NCBI RefSeq assembly: GCF_900476395.1
Contig: NZ_UIHB01000005.1
Location: forward strand, 496,001 to 560,000
Reading direction: 5' to 3'
Length of the DNA stretch: 64,000 nucleotides
DNA from: Xanthomonas euroxanthea
Lineage (GTDB): Bacteria; Pseudomonadota; Gammaproteobacteria; Xanthomonadales; Xanthomonadaceae
Positions within the stretch are counted from its first letter, which is position 1. Each line of letters opens with the position of its first letter. Positions 1 through 8,275 of the stretch are shown here, one piece after another. A program made the translations under genes and the position numbers. The notes below the pieces were generated by a model. The model was not told the origin of the DNA and did not search any database. It saw nothing but the letters and a program-made list of their open reading frames with translations.

Positions 1-2414
1 TCGGCCGGCGCGTCGAGCTGGCTGAGGTTTTCGATGTCGTGCCAGGCGTCGTATAAGGCGGGGCGGATCAGCGTGTTCATGCCCGCATCCAGGCCCACGC
101 GCTGCACACCGTCCTTTTCGATCACCTGGGTCACCTGCGCCAGCAGCACGCCGGCTTCGGCCACCAGGTAGCGGCCCGGCTCGATCGCCAGGCGATAGCC
201 CGGATGCACCGCCTTGACCTCGGCCAGGCCCTTGGCCCACACCTCCAGGTCGAACGGCTCGTCCTCGGCGCTGTAGGGAATCGGCAGGCCGCCACCGATG
301 TCGATGGTCTCCACCGTGCCGATGCGGCGCGCAAAGCCGGCCAGTTCGTCGTACATCATCCGCCAGTGTTCGCCGGTCTCCACGCCACTGCCCAGGTGTG
401 CATGCACGCCGGTGATGGTGACCTCGAGCGTGCGCGCCACTTCCACGAACTCATCCACGCGCGTGGACGACAAGCCGAACTTGGACGCCTTGCCGCCGGT
501 GTTGACCTTCTCGTGATGCCCGTCGCCATGCCCCAGGTCGATGCGCAACCACACGTTGCGGCCACGGAACACCTCCGGCCAGCGCCGCAATGCTTCGACG
601 TTGTCTACGGTGACGGTCACGCCCAGCGCGAATCCGGCTTCGTATTCGGCCTTGGGCGCGAAGCTCGGCGTGAACAGCACGCGCCGCGGCGACAGCTCGG
701 GCAAGGTGTCGAACACGCGGCGCAGCTCGCCGTGCGAGACGCATTCCAGGCCGAACCCGGCCTGTTCCAGCGCCATCAGGATCGCCGGATGCGCATTGGC
801 CTTGATTGCGTAATAACGCTGATCCACCGCCGCGATCTGCGCCAGCGCCTGCGCCCGCGCACGCACCGTGGGCAGGTGATAGACGTAACGCGGCGTGCCG
901 GCCCTGGACAGCGTCAGCAGATGCGCGCGCTCGGCATGCCACCACGACGTGGGCCGCGGGCGCACCGAACCGATGATCTGCCGCCAGCGCGGACCGAACA
1001 CCTCGCCTTCGCTCACCGGCATCGCGCCGCTGTCGATCAGTTCCGCATGCAGGATCGGCAGCAGGCCATCGGCATCGGCTTCGTCGATGACGAAGGTCAG
1101 ATTCAGGTCGTTGGACGACTGCGAAATCATGTGCACGCGTTCCTGCCCGAACGTGGCCCACACATCGGAAAGCTTGTGCAGCAGCGAGCGCATGCCGCGC
1201 CCGACCAGGGTGATTGCCGCGCAGGGAACAATGATCTTGACCTTGCAGATCTGCGACAGATCAGCCGACAACGCGGCCAGCACGTCGGTGTTGACCAGGT
1301 TCTCGCTCGGGTCCAGCGACACGGTGACGTTGGTTTCGGCCGACCCGATCAGGTCCACCGACAGGCCGTGCTTTTTGAACAGCGTAAACACATCGGCCAG
1401 GAAGCCGACCTGCTGCCACATGCCGATGCCTTCCATCGACACCAGCACGATGCCGTTGCGGCGGCTGATCGCCTTGACGCCCGGCACCGGCTCGGCATTG
1501 CCGTCGATGCTGGTGCCCGGCAGATCGGGGCGCTCGGTATCCAGGATCGCCATCGGCACACCGGAATCGCGGCACGGCTTGATCGAGCGCGGGTGCAGCA
1601 CCTTGGCGCCGGTGGTGGCGATTTCCTGCGCTTCGTAATAGTCCAGGCGGGTCAGCAGCCGCGCGTCCGGCACTTCCTTGGGATTGGCGCTGAACATGCC
1701 GGGCACGTCGGTCCAGATCTCCACGCGGCTGGCGCCGAGCAGTGCACCGAAATACGCCGCCGAGGTATCCGAACCGCCACGCCCCAGGATCGCGGTGCCG
1801 CCATCGGCGTGCCGCGAAATGAAGCCCTGGGTGATCAACAGGCGGGTGGGCTGCGCATCGAAACGCGCGCGCCAGTCGGCGTCGGACTGCCATTGGCAGG
1901 ACACCGACAGGCGCTTGGACCATTCGCTCTGATTGGGCTGCGGCGGCAGCGCCGACAGCCACTGGCGCGCATCCAGCCAGCCCATGTCCAGGCCGCTGGC
2001 ATGCAGGTACGCCGCACCGATGGTGGAAGACAGCAACTCGCCCTGCCCCAGCACCTCGGCCTGCCAGTCCAGCGTGCGCGCGGCCGCGCGCGCGTCGCCG
2101 ACCAAGGCATGCAAGGCGGCCAGGCGCTCGCCCAGCACCGCATCTGCATCCAGCTCCAGCTCGGCCAGGAACTGGCGGTGACGCTGCTCCAGCGCGGCCA
2201 CGCGCTGGGCGCTGTCGGCGGCGCCATCGGCGATCGCGGTGAGTTCGTTGGTCACGCCCGACAATGCAGACACCACCACCAGCACACGGCCACCGGTTTC
2301 CTCGGCCCGTTTGCCCGCCAGTTTTCCAATCGTGTCCCAGCGATGACGACGCGACACCGAGGTGCCGCCGAACTTGAGGACGATCCAACGATCGGTAGAG
2401 TGGGGAGCTGACAT
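1..2414 (-). CDS. Bifunctional aspartate kinase / diaminopimelate decarboxylase (partial, C-terminus beyond window)
   Basis: Joins the first enzyme of the aspartate pathway (aspartate to aspartyl phosphate) to the last enzyme of lysine synthesis (meso-DAP to lysine) in one cytoplasmic polypeptide. The N-terminus carries the aspartokinase signature VLKFGGTSVS, then GRGGSDTSA, followed by ACT-like regulatory sequence. From roughly residue 500 it becomes a PLP decarboxylase with YYAIKAN (lysine near residue 538), HAHLGSG and EPGRYLVAEAG. ATG at 2414 is the first possible start, because an in-frame stop lies just upstream. About 804 codons are present and the gene runs off the left edge. Such fusions are known in Xanthomonas and Xylella. 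The domain calls are firm; the exact length is unknown. Confidence 0.95.
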   Translation of the reverse strand, partial: MSAPHSTDRWIVLKFGGTSVSRRHRWDTIGKLAGKRAEETGGRVLVVVSALSGVTNELTAIADGAADSAQRVAALEQRHRQFLAELELDADAVLGERLAALHALVGDARAAARTLDWQAEVLGQGELLSSTIGAAYLHASGLDMGWLDARQWLSALPPQPNQSEWSKRLSVSCQWQSDADWRARFDAQPTRLLITQGFISRHADGGTAILGRGGSDTSAAYFGALLGASRVEIWTDVPGMFSANPKEVPDARLLTRLDYYEAQEIATTGAKVLHPRSIKPCRDSGVPMAILDTERPDLPGTSIDGNAEPVPGVKAISRRNGIVLVSMEGIGMWQQVGFLADVFTLFKKHGLSVDLIGSAETNVTVSLDPSENLVNTDVLAALSADLSQICKVKIIVPCAAITLVGRGMRSLLHKLSDVWATFGQERVHMISQSSNDLNLTFVIDEADADGLLPILHAELIDSGAMPVSEGEVFGPRWRQIIGSVRPRPTSWWHAERAHLLTLSRAGTPRYVYHLPTVRARAQALAQIAAVDQRYYAIKANAHPAILMALEQAGFGLECVSHGELRRVFDTLPELSPRRVLFTPSFAPKAEYEAGFALGVTVTVDNVEALRRWPEVFRGRNVWLRIDLGHGDGHHEKVNTGGKASKFGLSSTRVDEFVEVARTLEVTITGVHAHLGSGVETGEHWRMMYDELAGFARRIGTVETIDIGGGLPIPYSAEDEPFDLEVWAKGLAEVKAVHPGYRLAIEPGRYLVAEAGVLLAQVTQVIEKDGVQRVGLDAGMNTLIRPALYDAWHDIENLSQLDAPA

Positions 2415-2444
2415 GGAGATAGGCGTTTAGGATGAGGGGGAAAA

Positions 2445-2462
2445 CGCCCGGTACGCCGGGCG
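2445..2462 (-). promoter_or_regulatory. Terminator-like hairpin in the leader of the aspartokinase fusion gene
   Basis: A 7-bp all-GC stem (CGCCCGG at 2445-2451 pairing with CCGGGCG at 2456-2462, 4-nt loop) is followed, in the minus-strand direction, by TTTTCCCCC. It sits 31-48 nt upstream of the ATG at 2414. It resembles an intrinsic terminator placed inside a 5' leader, as in attenuation. No leader peptide or lysine riboswitch is evident, and the 184-bp gap also has to hold the promoter of the divergent gene. Confidence 0.45.
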
Positions 2463-2598
2463 GAACCTCCGATTCTACTGCCAATGTCGCCCACATGACC
2501 CCGCGTGCGGTCACAGCATGCCGGCGGCCGCTTCCATCACCGCAACGGTTTGCGCTGCGACCATCCACGCGCCTTCCATCGACCGAGATCCATGCCCC

Positions 2599-3477
2599 AT
2601 GAGCAAGCACCGCTACCTGCAACTGGATGTCTTCGGCGGCCAGCACGGCAACGGCAATCCGTTGGGCGTGGTGCTCAACGCGCAGGCGTTGTCGTCGGAG
2701 CAGATGCAGCAGATCGCCGCGTGGCTGAACCTGTCGGAGACGATTTTTTTCCTGCCGGTCAGCGCGCCCGATGCGGATTACCACATCCGCATCTTCACCC
2801 CGCGCGCCGAGTTGCCGTTCGCCGGCCACCCCAGCGTCGGCGCCGCATGGGCGGCGGCAACCCACGGGCTGGTGGCGTTCAAGCCGGACGGCCGGATGCG
2901 CCAGCAATGTGCGGCGGGCGTGCTGCCGGTGCAGGTGATCGACCGGCATGGCGCCCTGCTGGTGCGGCTGCAGGCACCGCGTGCGCAAGCGATCGAGACA
3001 GGCGCGATCCATGCCGCGGCGTTACGCGATGCCTGCGCGGGTCTGCGCGTGGCCGACCACCCGGCCGCCCTCTGGAACAACGGCCCCGGCTGGTGGCTGC
3101 TGGAACTGGCCGACGCGCAGGCGGTACGCCAGGCGAAGCCCGATTTGTCTGCGATCACCCGCCTGACCCAGGCCAGCGCGGCCACCGGCCTGGCCATCTA
3201 CGCGCCGCAGGCCAATGGCGACGCAGACCTGGTGGTACGCGCCTTCTGCCCCGGCGACGGCATTGCGGAAGATCCGGTCACCGGCAGCGCCAACGCCTGC
3301 ATTGCTGCGTGCCTGCACGGCCAGGGACGCGTACCGGGCGAGGCGTCGCGCTATGTCGCCAGCCAGGGCCGCGAGGTCGGCCGCGACGGCCGCGTCCACG
3401 TGGAGGTGGATCACCAAGGCGAGGTCTGGATCGGCGGAACGACCCGGCAAGTGATCGAAGGCCGCATCGATTGGTAA
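2599..3477 (+). CDS. PhzF family isomerase-like protein (first of tandem pair)
   Basis: A 292-residue protein of the PhzF/diaminopimelate-epimerase-like fold, from the ATG of MSKHRYLQLDVF. Family marks are the N-terminal LDVFGG, a GNPLGVV strand, the acidic NLSETIFF position, FAGHPSVGAA and the second-half EDPVTGSANA loop. PhzF itself isomerises a phenazine precursor, but most family members, probably including this one, have no known substrate. It is followed 31 bp later by a clear paralog in the same direction, so the two are probably co-transcribed and arose by duplication. No phenazine genes are nearby. The family call is strong and the function is unknown. Confidence 0.9.
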   Translation: MSKHRYLQLDVFGGQHGNGNPLGVVLNAQALSSEQMQQIAAWLNLSETIFFLPVSAPDADYHIRIFTPRAELPFAGHPSVGAAWAAATHGLVAFKPDGRMRQQCAAGVLPVQVIDRHGALLVRLQAPRAQAIETGAIHAAALRDACAGLRVADHPAALWNNGPGWWLLELADAQAVRQAKPDLSAITRLTQASAATGLAIYAPQANGDADLVVRAFCPGDGIAEDPVTGSANACIAACLHGQGRVPGEASRYVASQGREVGRDGRVHVEVDHQGEVWIGGTTRQVIEGRIDW

Positions 3478-3508
3478 GCTGCCGCGCCCTGTTCGCGGAT
3501 CCGCCACC

Positions 3509-4390
3509 ATGACCACCCGCCGCTTCCTGCAACTGGATGTGTTCTCCGCCCGCCCCGGCAGCGGCAACCCGCTGGCAGTGGTGCTGGACGCCGAAGGCCT
3601 GGACGATGCCGCGATGCAGGCCATCGCACGCTGGACCAAGCTGCCGGAAACCACCTTCGTGTTTGCGGCGCCGGACGCGCACAGCAGTTATCGGCTGCGG
3701 ATGTTTTCGCCACAAAAGGAAGTGCCGTTTGCCGGCCACCCCAGCGTGGGCACCGCACATGCGGTGCTGGAGGCCGGCCTGGCCGCGCCCGACGACGGCG
3801 TGCTGATCCAGGACGGCATCGCCGGCCAGCTGCCGCTGCGCGTGGAGCAGATCGCAGGCCACCGCAGCATCGCCATCCGCACCCCGCGTGCACGCGTGGC
3901 CGAGCAGGTGCAGGCCGACGACCCGCGCCTGCGCGATGCATTGCGCGGCTGGCCCCTCGGCGGGCTGCCGCCCGCCTTGATGGACGGCGGCCGCACCTGG
4001 TGGGTGGTGGAACTGGCCAGCGAAGCGGCACTGCGCGGCCTGCAGCCGGCTTGGGAGGCGATCGCCGCGCTGGCCGAATCCACCGGCAGCATGGGCGTGT
4101 TCGCCTATGCCGGCGCCGCAGCGCCCGGCGCCTACGATCTGGCGGTGCGCGCCTTCGTCGGCAATGGCCGGCGCTTCGAAGATGCCGCCTCCGGCGCGGC
4201 CAATGCGGTGCTTGCCGCCTGGCTGGACAGTCGCAACGCATTGCCCGGCAAGGAACGCCGGTATGTGGTCAGCCAGGGCCGCGAGATCGGCTTCGACGCC
4301 CTGCTGGAATTGCGCATCGATGCCAATGGTGACGTGTGGTCGGGCGGCCAGGTGCAGACGGTGATTCGCGGCACGCTGGATTGGGCGTGA
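3509..4390 (+). CDS. PhzF family isomerase-like protein (second of tandem pair)
   Basis: A 293-residue paralog of the preceding gene, collinear along its whole length: LQLDVFSARPGSGNPLAVV, the LPETTFVF acidic position, FAGHPSVGTA and EDAASGAANAVL. The second-half loop reads DAASGAAN where the upstream copy has DPVTGSAN, so the substrate may differ. It lies 31 bp after the first copy and is followed by a good intrinsic terminator, marking the end of a two-gene unit. The catalytic residue and fold are inferred from the PhzF family; the substrate is not known. Confidence 0.9.
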   Translation: MTTRRFLQLDVFSARPGSGNPLAVVLDAEGLDDAAMQAIARWTKLPETTFVFAAPDAHSSYRLRMFSPQKEVPFAGHPSVGTAHAVLEAGLAAPDDGVLIQDGIAGQLPLRVEQIAGHRSIAIRTPRARVAEQVQADDPRLRDALRGWPLGGLPPALMDGGRTWWVVELASEAALRGLQPAWEAIAALAESTGSMGVFAYAGAAAPGAYDLAVRAFVGNGRRFEDAASGAANAVLAAWLDSRNALPGKERRYVVSQGREIGFDALLELRIDANGDVWSGGQVQTVIRGTLDWA

Positions 4391-4432
4391 TCGCCGCCTG
4401 ATCCTGCGGCTGCGCACGCCTGGGTCGAAACG

Positions 4433-4456
4433 AACGCTGTGGCCTCCCACAGCGTT
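4433..4456 (+). terminator. Intrinsic terminator after the PhzF pair
   Basis: A perfect 10-bp stem (AACGCTGTGG with CCACAGCGTT, 4-nt loop) ends in TTTTCGTC on the plus strand, 42 bp after the second PhzF stop. The opposite side reads AACGAA upstream, so on the minus strand it could also serve the converging envelope-protein gene. Confidence 0.75.
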
Positions 4457-4512
4457 TTCGTCATTCAAGCGGCTGATGGAGATCGCCCGAGCACGGCGCG
4501 ATGCCGCGGCGC

Positions 4513-5109
4513 TCAGTCGGGACGCACGTCCACGCGCACGCGGATGCGATCGCCCGGGTTGTAGTCGCTACGCGTGTGATAGGTGCGGCCCGCGTATTCG
4601 TACGTCACATCGTAGCCATCGACACGATCGCGTTCGCGGCGGTAGGACACCGGCTCGCAGACGCTGACATTGCCCTGGTAGTTGCGGTTATTGGCTTCGT
4701 AGATCGAACGGCCTGCCGCGACACCGGCCATGGTGCCGACGGCGGTACCGACCAGGCGGCCATTGCCGCCGCCGACCTGACTGCCGAGCACCGCACCCGC
4801 GATCCCGCCGATCACGCTGGCCACCCCACGATTGGACACGCCGGCCTGGCCGTAGCTGCCGCCATCGCGGTAATAGCCATCGTTGCTGGTGTAGTAGCCG
4901 TCGGCCGGGCGGTTGTAGCAGCGTTCGCTGCTGCGCTCGTTGTACGTATCGGTGACGATGATCGGGTCCACGCGTACCACCCGCGCGTATTCGTAGCGAC
5001 CATCCTCGTAGTTGCCACGTCCGTTGTAGCCGCCGTCATAGCGCTGCGCGGTTGCATTGCCTGCAACGGCCAGACCCACCACCAGAGCACCAAGCACGAG
5101 AGTTTTCAT
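4513..5109 (-). CDS. Glycine-zipper 2TM (17 kDa surface antigen-like) envelope protein
   Basis: A 198-residue exported protein. Residues 1-21 are a signal peptide (MKTLVLGALVVGLAVAGNATA) with an AxA-like cleavage site and no lipobox cysteine. A Tyr/Gly/Arg-rich segment follows, then a glycine-zipper double helix (GGIAGAVLGSQVGGG through GTAVGTMAGVAAG, about residues 105-140), as in the Rickettsia 17 kDa antigen family. The C-terminal third (VCEPVSYRRERD, ending RVRVDVRPD) is a conserved-looking soluble module with one cysteine. It is probably a periplasmic or outer-membrane protein; a specific role is not known. It converges with the PhzF pair. Confidence 0.8.
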   Translation of the reverse strand: MKTLVLGALVVGLAVAGNATAQRYDGGYNGRGNYEDGRYEYARVVRVDPIIVTDTYNERSSERCYNRPADGYYTSNDGYYRDGGSYGQAGVSNRGVASVIGGIAGAVLGSQVGGGNGRLVGTAVGTMAGVAAGRSIYEANNRNYQGNVSVCEPVSYRRERDRVDGYDVTYEYAGRTYHTRSDYNPGDRIRVRVDVRPD

Positions 5110-5254
5110 TGCAGCAGCTTCACAGGGAGGACACGCAGCCGATGCTCGGCCTGCGCCAGTGAAACCGCCCTGAACCGAACCGCTCCTGCAAAGCCCTATT
5201 TAGGTCGCCGCCAGCTGCGTACGCCGGCCACCATCGCCGGCGCACGCACAGGCA

Positions 5255-5695
5255 TCACGCCTGGTTGGAAAACTCGCTTTCCAGGCTGATCGGCACCGCG
5301 CTCAGCGCCTTGGACACCGGGCAGTTCTTCTTGGCGGCGTCGGCCAGTTCGCGGAACTTGGCTTCGTCGATCCCCGGCACCACGGCGGTGAGCTTGAGGC
5401 GGATCTGCGACAGCTGCGGGCCGCCTTCCATCGACAGGTCCACGTCTGCACGCGTGTCCAGCGAGGTCGGCGGAAAACCGGCTTCGCTCAGCTGAGCGGA
5501 CAGCGCCATGGTGAAGCAGCCGGCATGCGCGGCGGCGATCAGTTCTTCCGGGTTGGTGCCCTTCTCGTCGCCGAAGCGGCTGCTGAAGGCGTAGCGGGTC
5601 TTGTCCATCAGCCCGCTCTGCGGTGTGCTGAGCTGGCCCTTGCCGGTCTTGAGGTCGCCTTCCCAGTGAGCGGTGGCGTGACGTGAAATACCCAT
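5255..5695 (-). CDS. osmC: OsmC-type organic hydroperoxide reductase
   Basis: A 146-residue OsmC/Ohr-family thiol peroxidase. It starts MGISRHATAHWEGDLK, typical of OsmC rather than Ohr. The two redox cysteines are C60 in AAHAGCFTMALS and C125 in KKNCPVSKAL, giving the usual pair for reducing organic hydroperoxides by a thiol mechanism in the cytoplasm. It is a single gene transcribed alone on the minus strand, and no OhrR-type regulator is adjacent. Length and both cysteine contexts match the family fully. Confidence 0.92.
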   Translation of the reverse strand: MGISRHATAHWEGDLKTGKGQLSTPQSGLMDKTRYAFSSRFGDEKGTNPEELIAAAHAGCFTMALSAQLSEAGFPPTSLDTRADVDLSMEGGPQLSQIRLKLTAVVPGIDEAKFRELADAAKKNCPVSKALSAVPISLESEFSNQA

Positions 5696-5756
5696 TGCGA
5701 TCTCCTGCGATGAAAGGAGCGGTCACGATAGGCGAGTGGATGTTATGGCCTGGTGC

Positions 5757-5820
5757 CGGGATTCGGGATTCGGGATTCGGGATTCGGGAGTCGGGAGTCG
5801 GGAGTCGGGAGTCGGGAATC
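5757..5820. repeat. Tandem array of 7-bp units (CGGGATT/CGGGAGT/CGGGAAT)
   Basis: Nine head-to-tail 7-bp units: four CGGGATT, four CGGGAGT and one CGGGAAT. The array is blocky by variant, which suggests slippage growth. It lies between the osmC start and the pyrB stop. The unit is the same as in the arms of the dispersed elements at 12.6, 22.5, 25.9 and 59.1 kb. Confidence 0.9.
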
Positions 5821-5940
5821 GTAAGAGCAGGCTGCGCGTGCGCTCTGATCGCAAGGGCTTTGCGAGCGTCTGCGCGACGACGCTCGGCCGGCGGCGGCCG
5901 CGACCGCATTGTGGATGCGCGGTCGCGTCGCCGGGCTGGC

Positions 5941-6888
5941 TCAACCTAGCAGGGTTTCCAGTACGGCCATGCGCACCGCCACGCCGTTGGCGACCTGGCG
6001 CAGCACGCACGATTGCGCGCCGTCGGCGACTTCGTCGGTGATTTCCACACCGCGGTTGATCGGGCCCGGATGCAGCACGGCAGCGTCACGGCCGGCGCGT
6101 GCCAGGCGCTCGCGGGTGAGTCCGTAGTCGGCGTGATACTGCTCCAGCGACGGCACCAGGCCTTCTTCCATGCGCTCGCGCTGCAGGCGCAGCATCATCA
6201 AGGCGTCGGCACCGTCCAGCATGGCGTCGAAGTCCTGGCCGACCACGCAACCGTCCAGCATGTCGTCGTCGGGCAGCAGGCTGGCCGGACCGCAGACGCG
6301 GATCTCGCCGGCACCCAGCGTGCGCAGTGCATGCAGGTCTGAGCGCGCCACGCGCGAGTGCTTCACGTCGCCGACAATCACCACCTTGAGCTTGGAAAAA
6401 TCGGTGCCCTTGGCCTGGCGCAGGGTCAGCATGTCCAGCAGGCCCTGGGTGGGATGCGCACTGCGGCCGTCACCGGCATTGATCAGCGCGGTGCCCTCGC
6501 CTGCGGCTGCGGCCAGCGCTTCCACCGCACCGTCGTCGGGATGGCGCACCACAAAGCCGCGCACGCCCATCGCCTCGAGGTTCTTCAAGGTGTCGCGTGC
6601 GGTCTCGCCCTTGCGGGTCGAGGAGGTCGAGGCATCGAAATTGAGCACGTCCGCGCCCAGCCGCTGCGCAGCCAGGTGGAACGAGCTGCGCGTGCGCGTG
6701 GACGGTTCAAAGAACAGCGTGCACACCGCGGTGCCGGCGAGCACGCTGCGCTTGCCTACGCGCCCCACCGCCGCGTCGCGGATCTGGCCGGCACGATCGA
6801 GCAGTTGCAGCAGCGTGGTGCGCGGCAGTCCTTCCAGGGTGAGCAGGTGGCGCAGGCGTCCGTCCGAATCGAGTTGCATGGTGGTCAT
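5941..6888 (-). CDS. pyrB: Aspartate carbamoyltransferase, catalytic chain
   Basis: A 315-residue ATCase that condenses carbamoyl phosphate and aspartate in pyrimidine synthesis. It shows the carbamoyl-phosphate site FFEPSTRTRSSF, the mobile loop with STRKGETARDTL, HPTQGLLDML and the C-terminal HPGPINRGVEI. The start MTTMQLDSDGRLRHLL gives the usual family length. It is the last gene of a minus-strand unit after algH and ruvX, 15 bp downstream of ruvX. No pyrI regulatory chain is adjacent in the window, so it may be a trimer-only or pyrC'-associated type; that part is inference. Confidence 0.96.
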   Translation of the reverse strand: MTTMQLDSDGRLRHLLTLEGLPRTTLLQLLDRAGQIRDAAVGRVGKRSVLAGTAVCTLFFEPSTRTRSSFHLAAQRLGADVLNFDASTSSTRKGETARDTLKNLEAMGVRGFVVRHPDDGAVEALAAAAGEGTALINAGDGRSAHPTQGLLDMLTLRQAKGTDFSKLKVVIVGDVKHSRVARSDLHALRTLGAGEIRVCGPASLLPDDDMLDGCVVGQDFDAMLDGADALMMLRLQRERMEEGLVPSLEQYHADYGLTRERLARAGRDAAVLHPGPINRGVEITDEVADGAQSCVLRQVANGVAVRMAVLETLLG

Positions 6889-6903
6889 CGCAGGTCGGGA
6901 GTG

Positions 6904-7371
6904 TCAGGGAAGAAGGGTGGCTTGGTCGGGCGCGGCCAACCAGCGTTCGACGATCACCGCGGCCGCCATCGCGTCCAGCGCCTCGGCATCGCGGCGGCGC
7001 TTGCGCCCGTCGGCGCGCTCGCGCGCGAAGCGCTGCGCGGCTTCGACCGAACTGGAGCGCTCGTCGATCAGTACCACCGGCAGCGCATAGCGCTCGCGCA
7101 GTTGGCGGGCGAACGCATGTGCGCGCTTGCGTGCCGGTTGATCCTTGTCGTCCAGGGTCAGCGGGTCGCCGACCACCAGGCCGTCGGGGCGCCATTCCTT
7201 GTGCACGCGGTCCAGCGCGACCCAGTCCGGGCCATTCGCATGCACAGGGATGACCGCCACTGCACGCGCACCGGCGCCCAATGCAGTACCGACCGCCACG
7301 CCGATCCGGCGCGACCCCACGTCGAAGCCCAGCACCGTGCCATCGGGGCGGATCGCGCCCGCCTCAGGCAT
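6904..7371 (-). CDS. ruvX: Putative Holliday junction resolvase / pre-16S rRNA nuclease YqgF
   Basis: A 155-residue RNase H-fold nuclease. The N-terminal [14 protein letters not shown] carries the first catalytic aspartate (D17), and [17 protein letters not shown] gives the acidic/Ser motif. In E. coli the homolog acts in 16S rRNA 5' maturation and is also called RuvX. The N-terminus overlaps the end of the upstream algH by 8 bp, and pyrB follows after 15 bp. The algH-yqgF pairing is common in gammaproteobacteria, which supports both calls. Confidence 0.93.
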   Translation of the reverse strand: MPEAGAIRPDGTVLGFDVGSRRIGVAVGTALGAGARAVAVIPVHANGPDWVALDRVHKEWRPDGLVVGDPLTLDDKDQPARKRAHAFARQLRERYALPVVLIDERSSSVEAAQRFARERADGRKRRRDAEALDAMAAAVIVERWLAAPDQATLLP

Positions 7372-7930
7372 GCCCGGAATAATCCGTCAGCCGGAACAGA
7401 TCCACGCCGATGCGCCCGGCAGCGGTCTGCCAGCGATCTTCCAGCGCGGTGGCGAACAGCACATTGGCATCCGACGGCGCGGTCAGCCAGCTGTTCTCGC
7501 CCAGTTCGAATTCCAGTTGCCCCGCGCCCCAGCCGGCACAGCCCAGCGCCACCAGCGCATTGCGCGGGCCTTCGCCGGCCGCCATGGCTTCGAGAATGTC
7601 GCGCGAGGTGGTCAGGTACACGCCCTGCCCCACTTCCAGGCTGGAATCCCAGTCGCGCGCATCGTCGTGGATGACGAAACCGCGTTCCGGGTGCACCGGC
7701 CCGCCGCTGAGCACGACCTGCTCACGCAGGTGGTCGTCGACGGTATCGATGCCCATCTGCGACAGGACCTCGCCCAGGGTGTATTCGGAGGGCCGGTTGA
7801 CCAGCACGCCCATGGCGCCGTTCTCGTCGTGCTGGCAGATCAGCGCGACGCTACGCGAAAAAGTGGGATCGGACAGCGCCGGAAGCGCGATCAGCAGTTG
7901 GTTGGCCAGAGGCGTGGGCAAAACGGACAT
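7364..7930 (-). CDS. algH: YqgE/AlgH family protein (UPF0301)
   Basis: A 188-residue cytoplasmic protein of unknown biochemical activity in the AlgH/YqgE family. It shows [12 protein letters not shown] near the start, [32 protein letters not shown] and [16 protein letters not shown]. It is the first gene of the algH-ruvX-pyrB unit and overlaps ruvX by 8 bp. The name comes from a link to alginate control in Pseudomonas; a direct role in Xanthomonas is not shown by the sequence. Confidence 0.93.
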   Translation of the reverse strand: MSVLPTPLANQLLIALPALSDPTFSRSVALICQHDENGAMGVLVNRPSEYTLGEVLSQMGIDTVDDHLREQVVLSGGPVHPERGFVIHDDARDWDSSLEVGQGVYLTTSRDILEAMAAGEGPRNALVALGCAGWGAGQLEFELGENSWLTAPSDANVLFATALEDRWQTAAGRIGVDLFRLTDYSGHA

Positions 7931-8275
7931 GGCCGCATTCTAGCCGTTCGCTTCGCCGCGCGCAGAGCCGCTGCCATACTTGCTGCACGCGGACGTCATT
8001 GGACTGCCGATGTGACCGATGGACTTGGACCTTGCAGACGCCACCGATGGTCCGGCAGGCAAGGCCGGCCCATTCAGATTGGTGGCGGCTGCGCAGCGGC
8101 CCTACAGGCTGTGCCTTACCGCGATCGATCTGCTCCGGTACGGCAGTCGATCTATTCACCCACGCGTCGCTGTTCGGTCGCTGTGGCCGTGCATCGGATT
8201 CCCGGCCACAGCGCCGGCCCTTGGTCCACTCACAGCCGGTCCACCTACAACCGGTCCATCAACAACAGGCATCTC
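7931..8275. other. 345-bp divergent intergenic region between algH and tag
   Basis: Holds the leaders of two divergent genes. No convincing small gene or RNA is seen. The only structure is a run of three 15-bp direct repeats (annotated separately) just before the tag start. The region is open on several frames only because of its base composition. Confidence 0.5.
8223..8267. repeat. Three tandem 15-bp repeats upstream of tag
   Basis: Three contiguous, imperfect copies of GGTCCAYCWACAACC at 8223-8237, 8238-8252 and 8253-8267, ending 8 bp before the tag ATG. The last copy covers the place where a Shine-Dalgarno would lie, and none is visible. Confidence 0.75.

Noticed and set aside
204..2411. 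A 735-codon open frame on the plus strand
   Set aside because: Antisense to the aspartokinase/DAP decarboxylase fusion, which has all catalytic motifs. No recognisable protein in the plus-strand frame.
2415..2598. Lysine riboswitch ahead of the aspartokinase fusion
   Set aside because: The gap is barely long enough and I could not find the conserved L-box core or a multi-helix junction; only one short hairpin is visible.
5757..5820. Tandem repeats considered as a CRISPR array
   Set aside because: The unit is 7 bp with no spacers and no cas genes are nearby.
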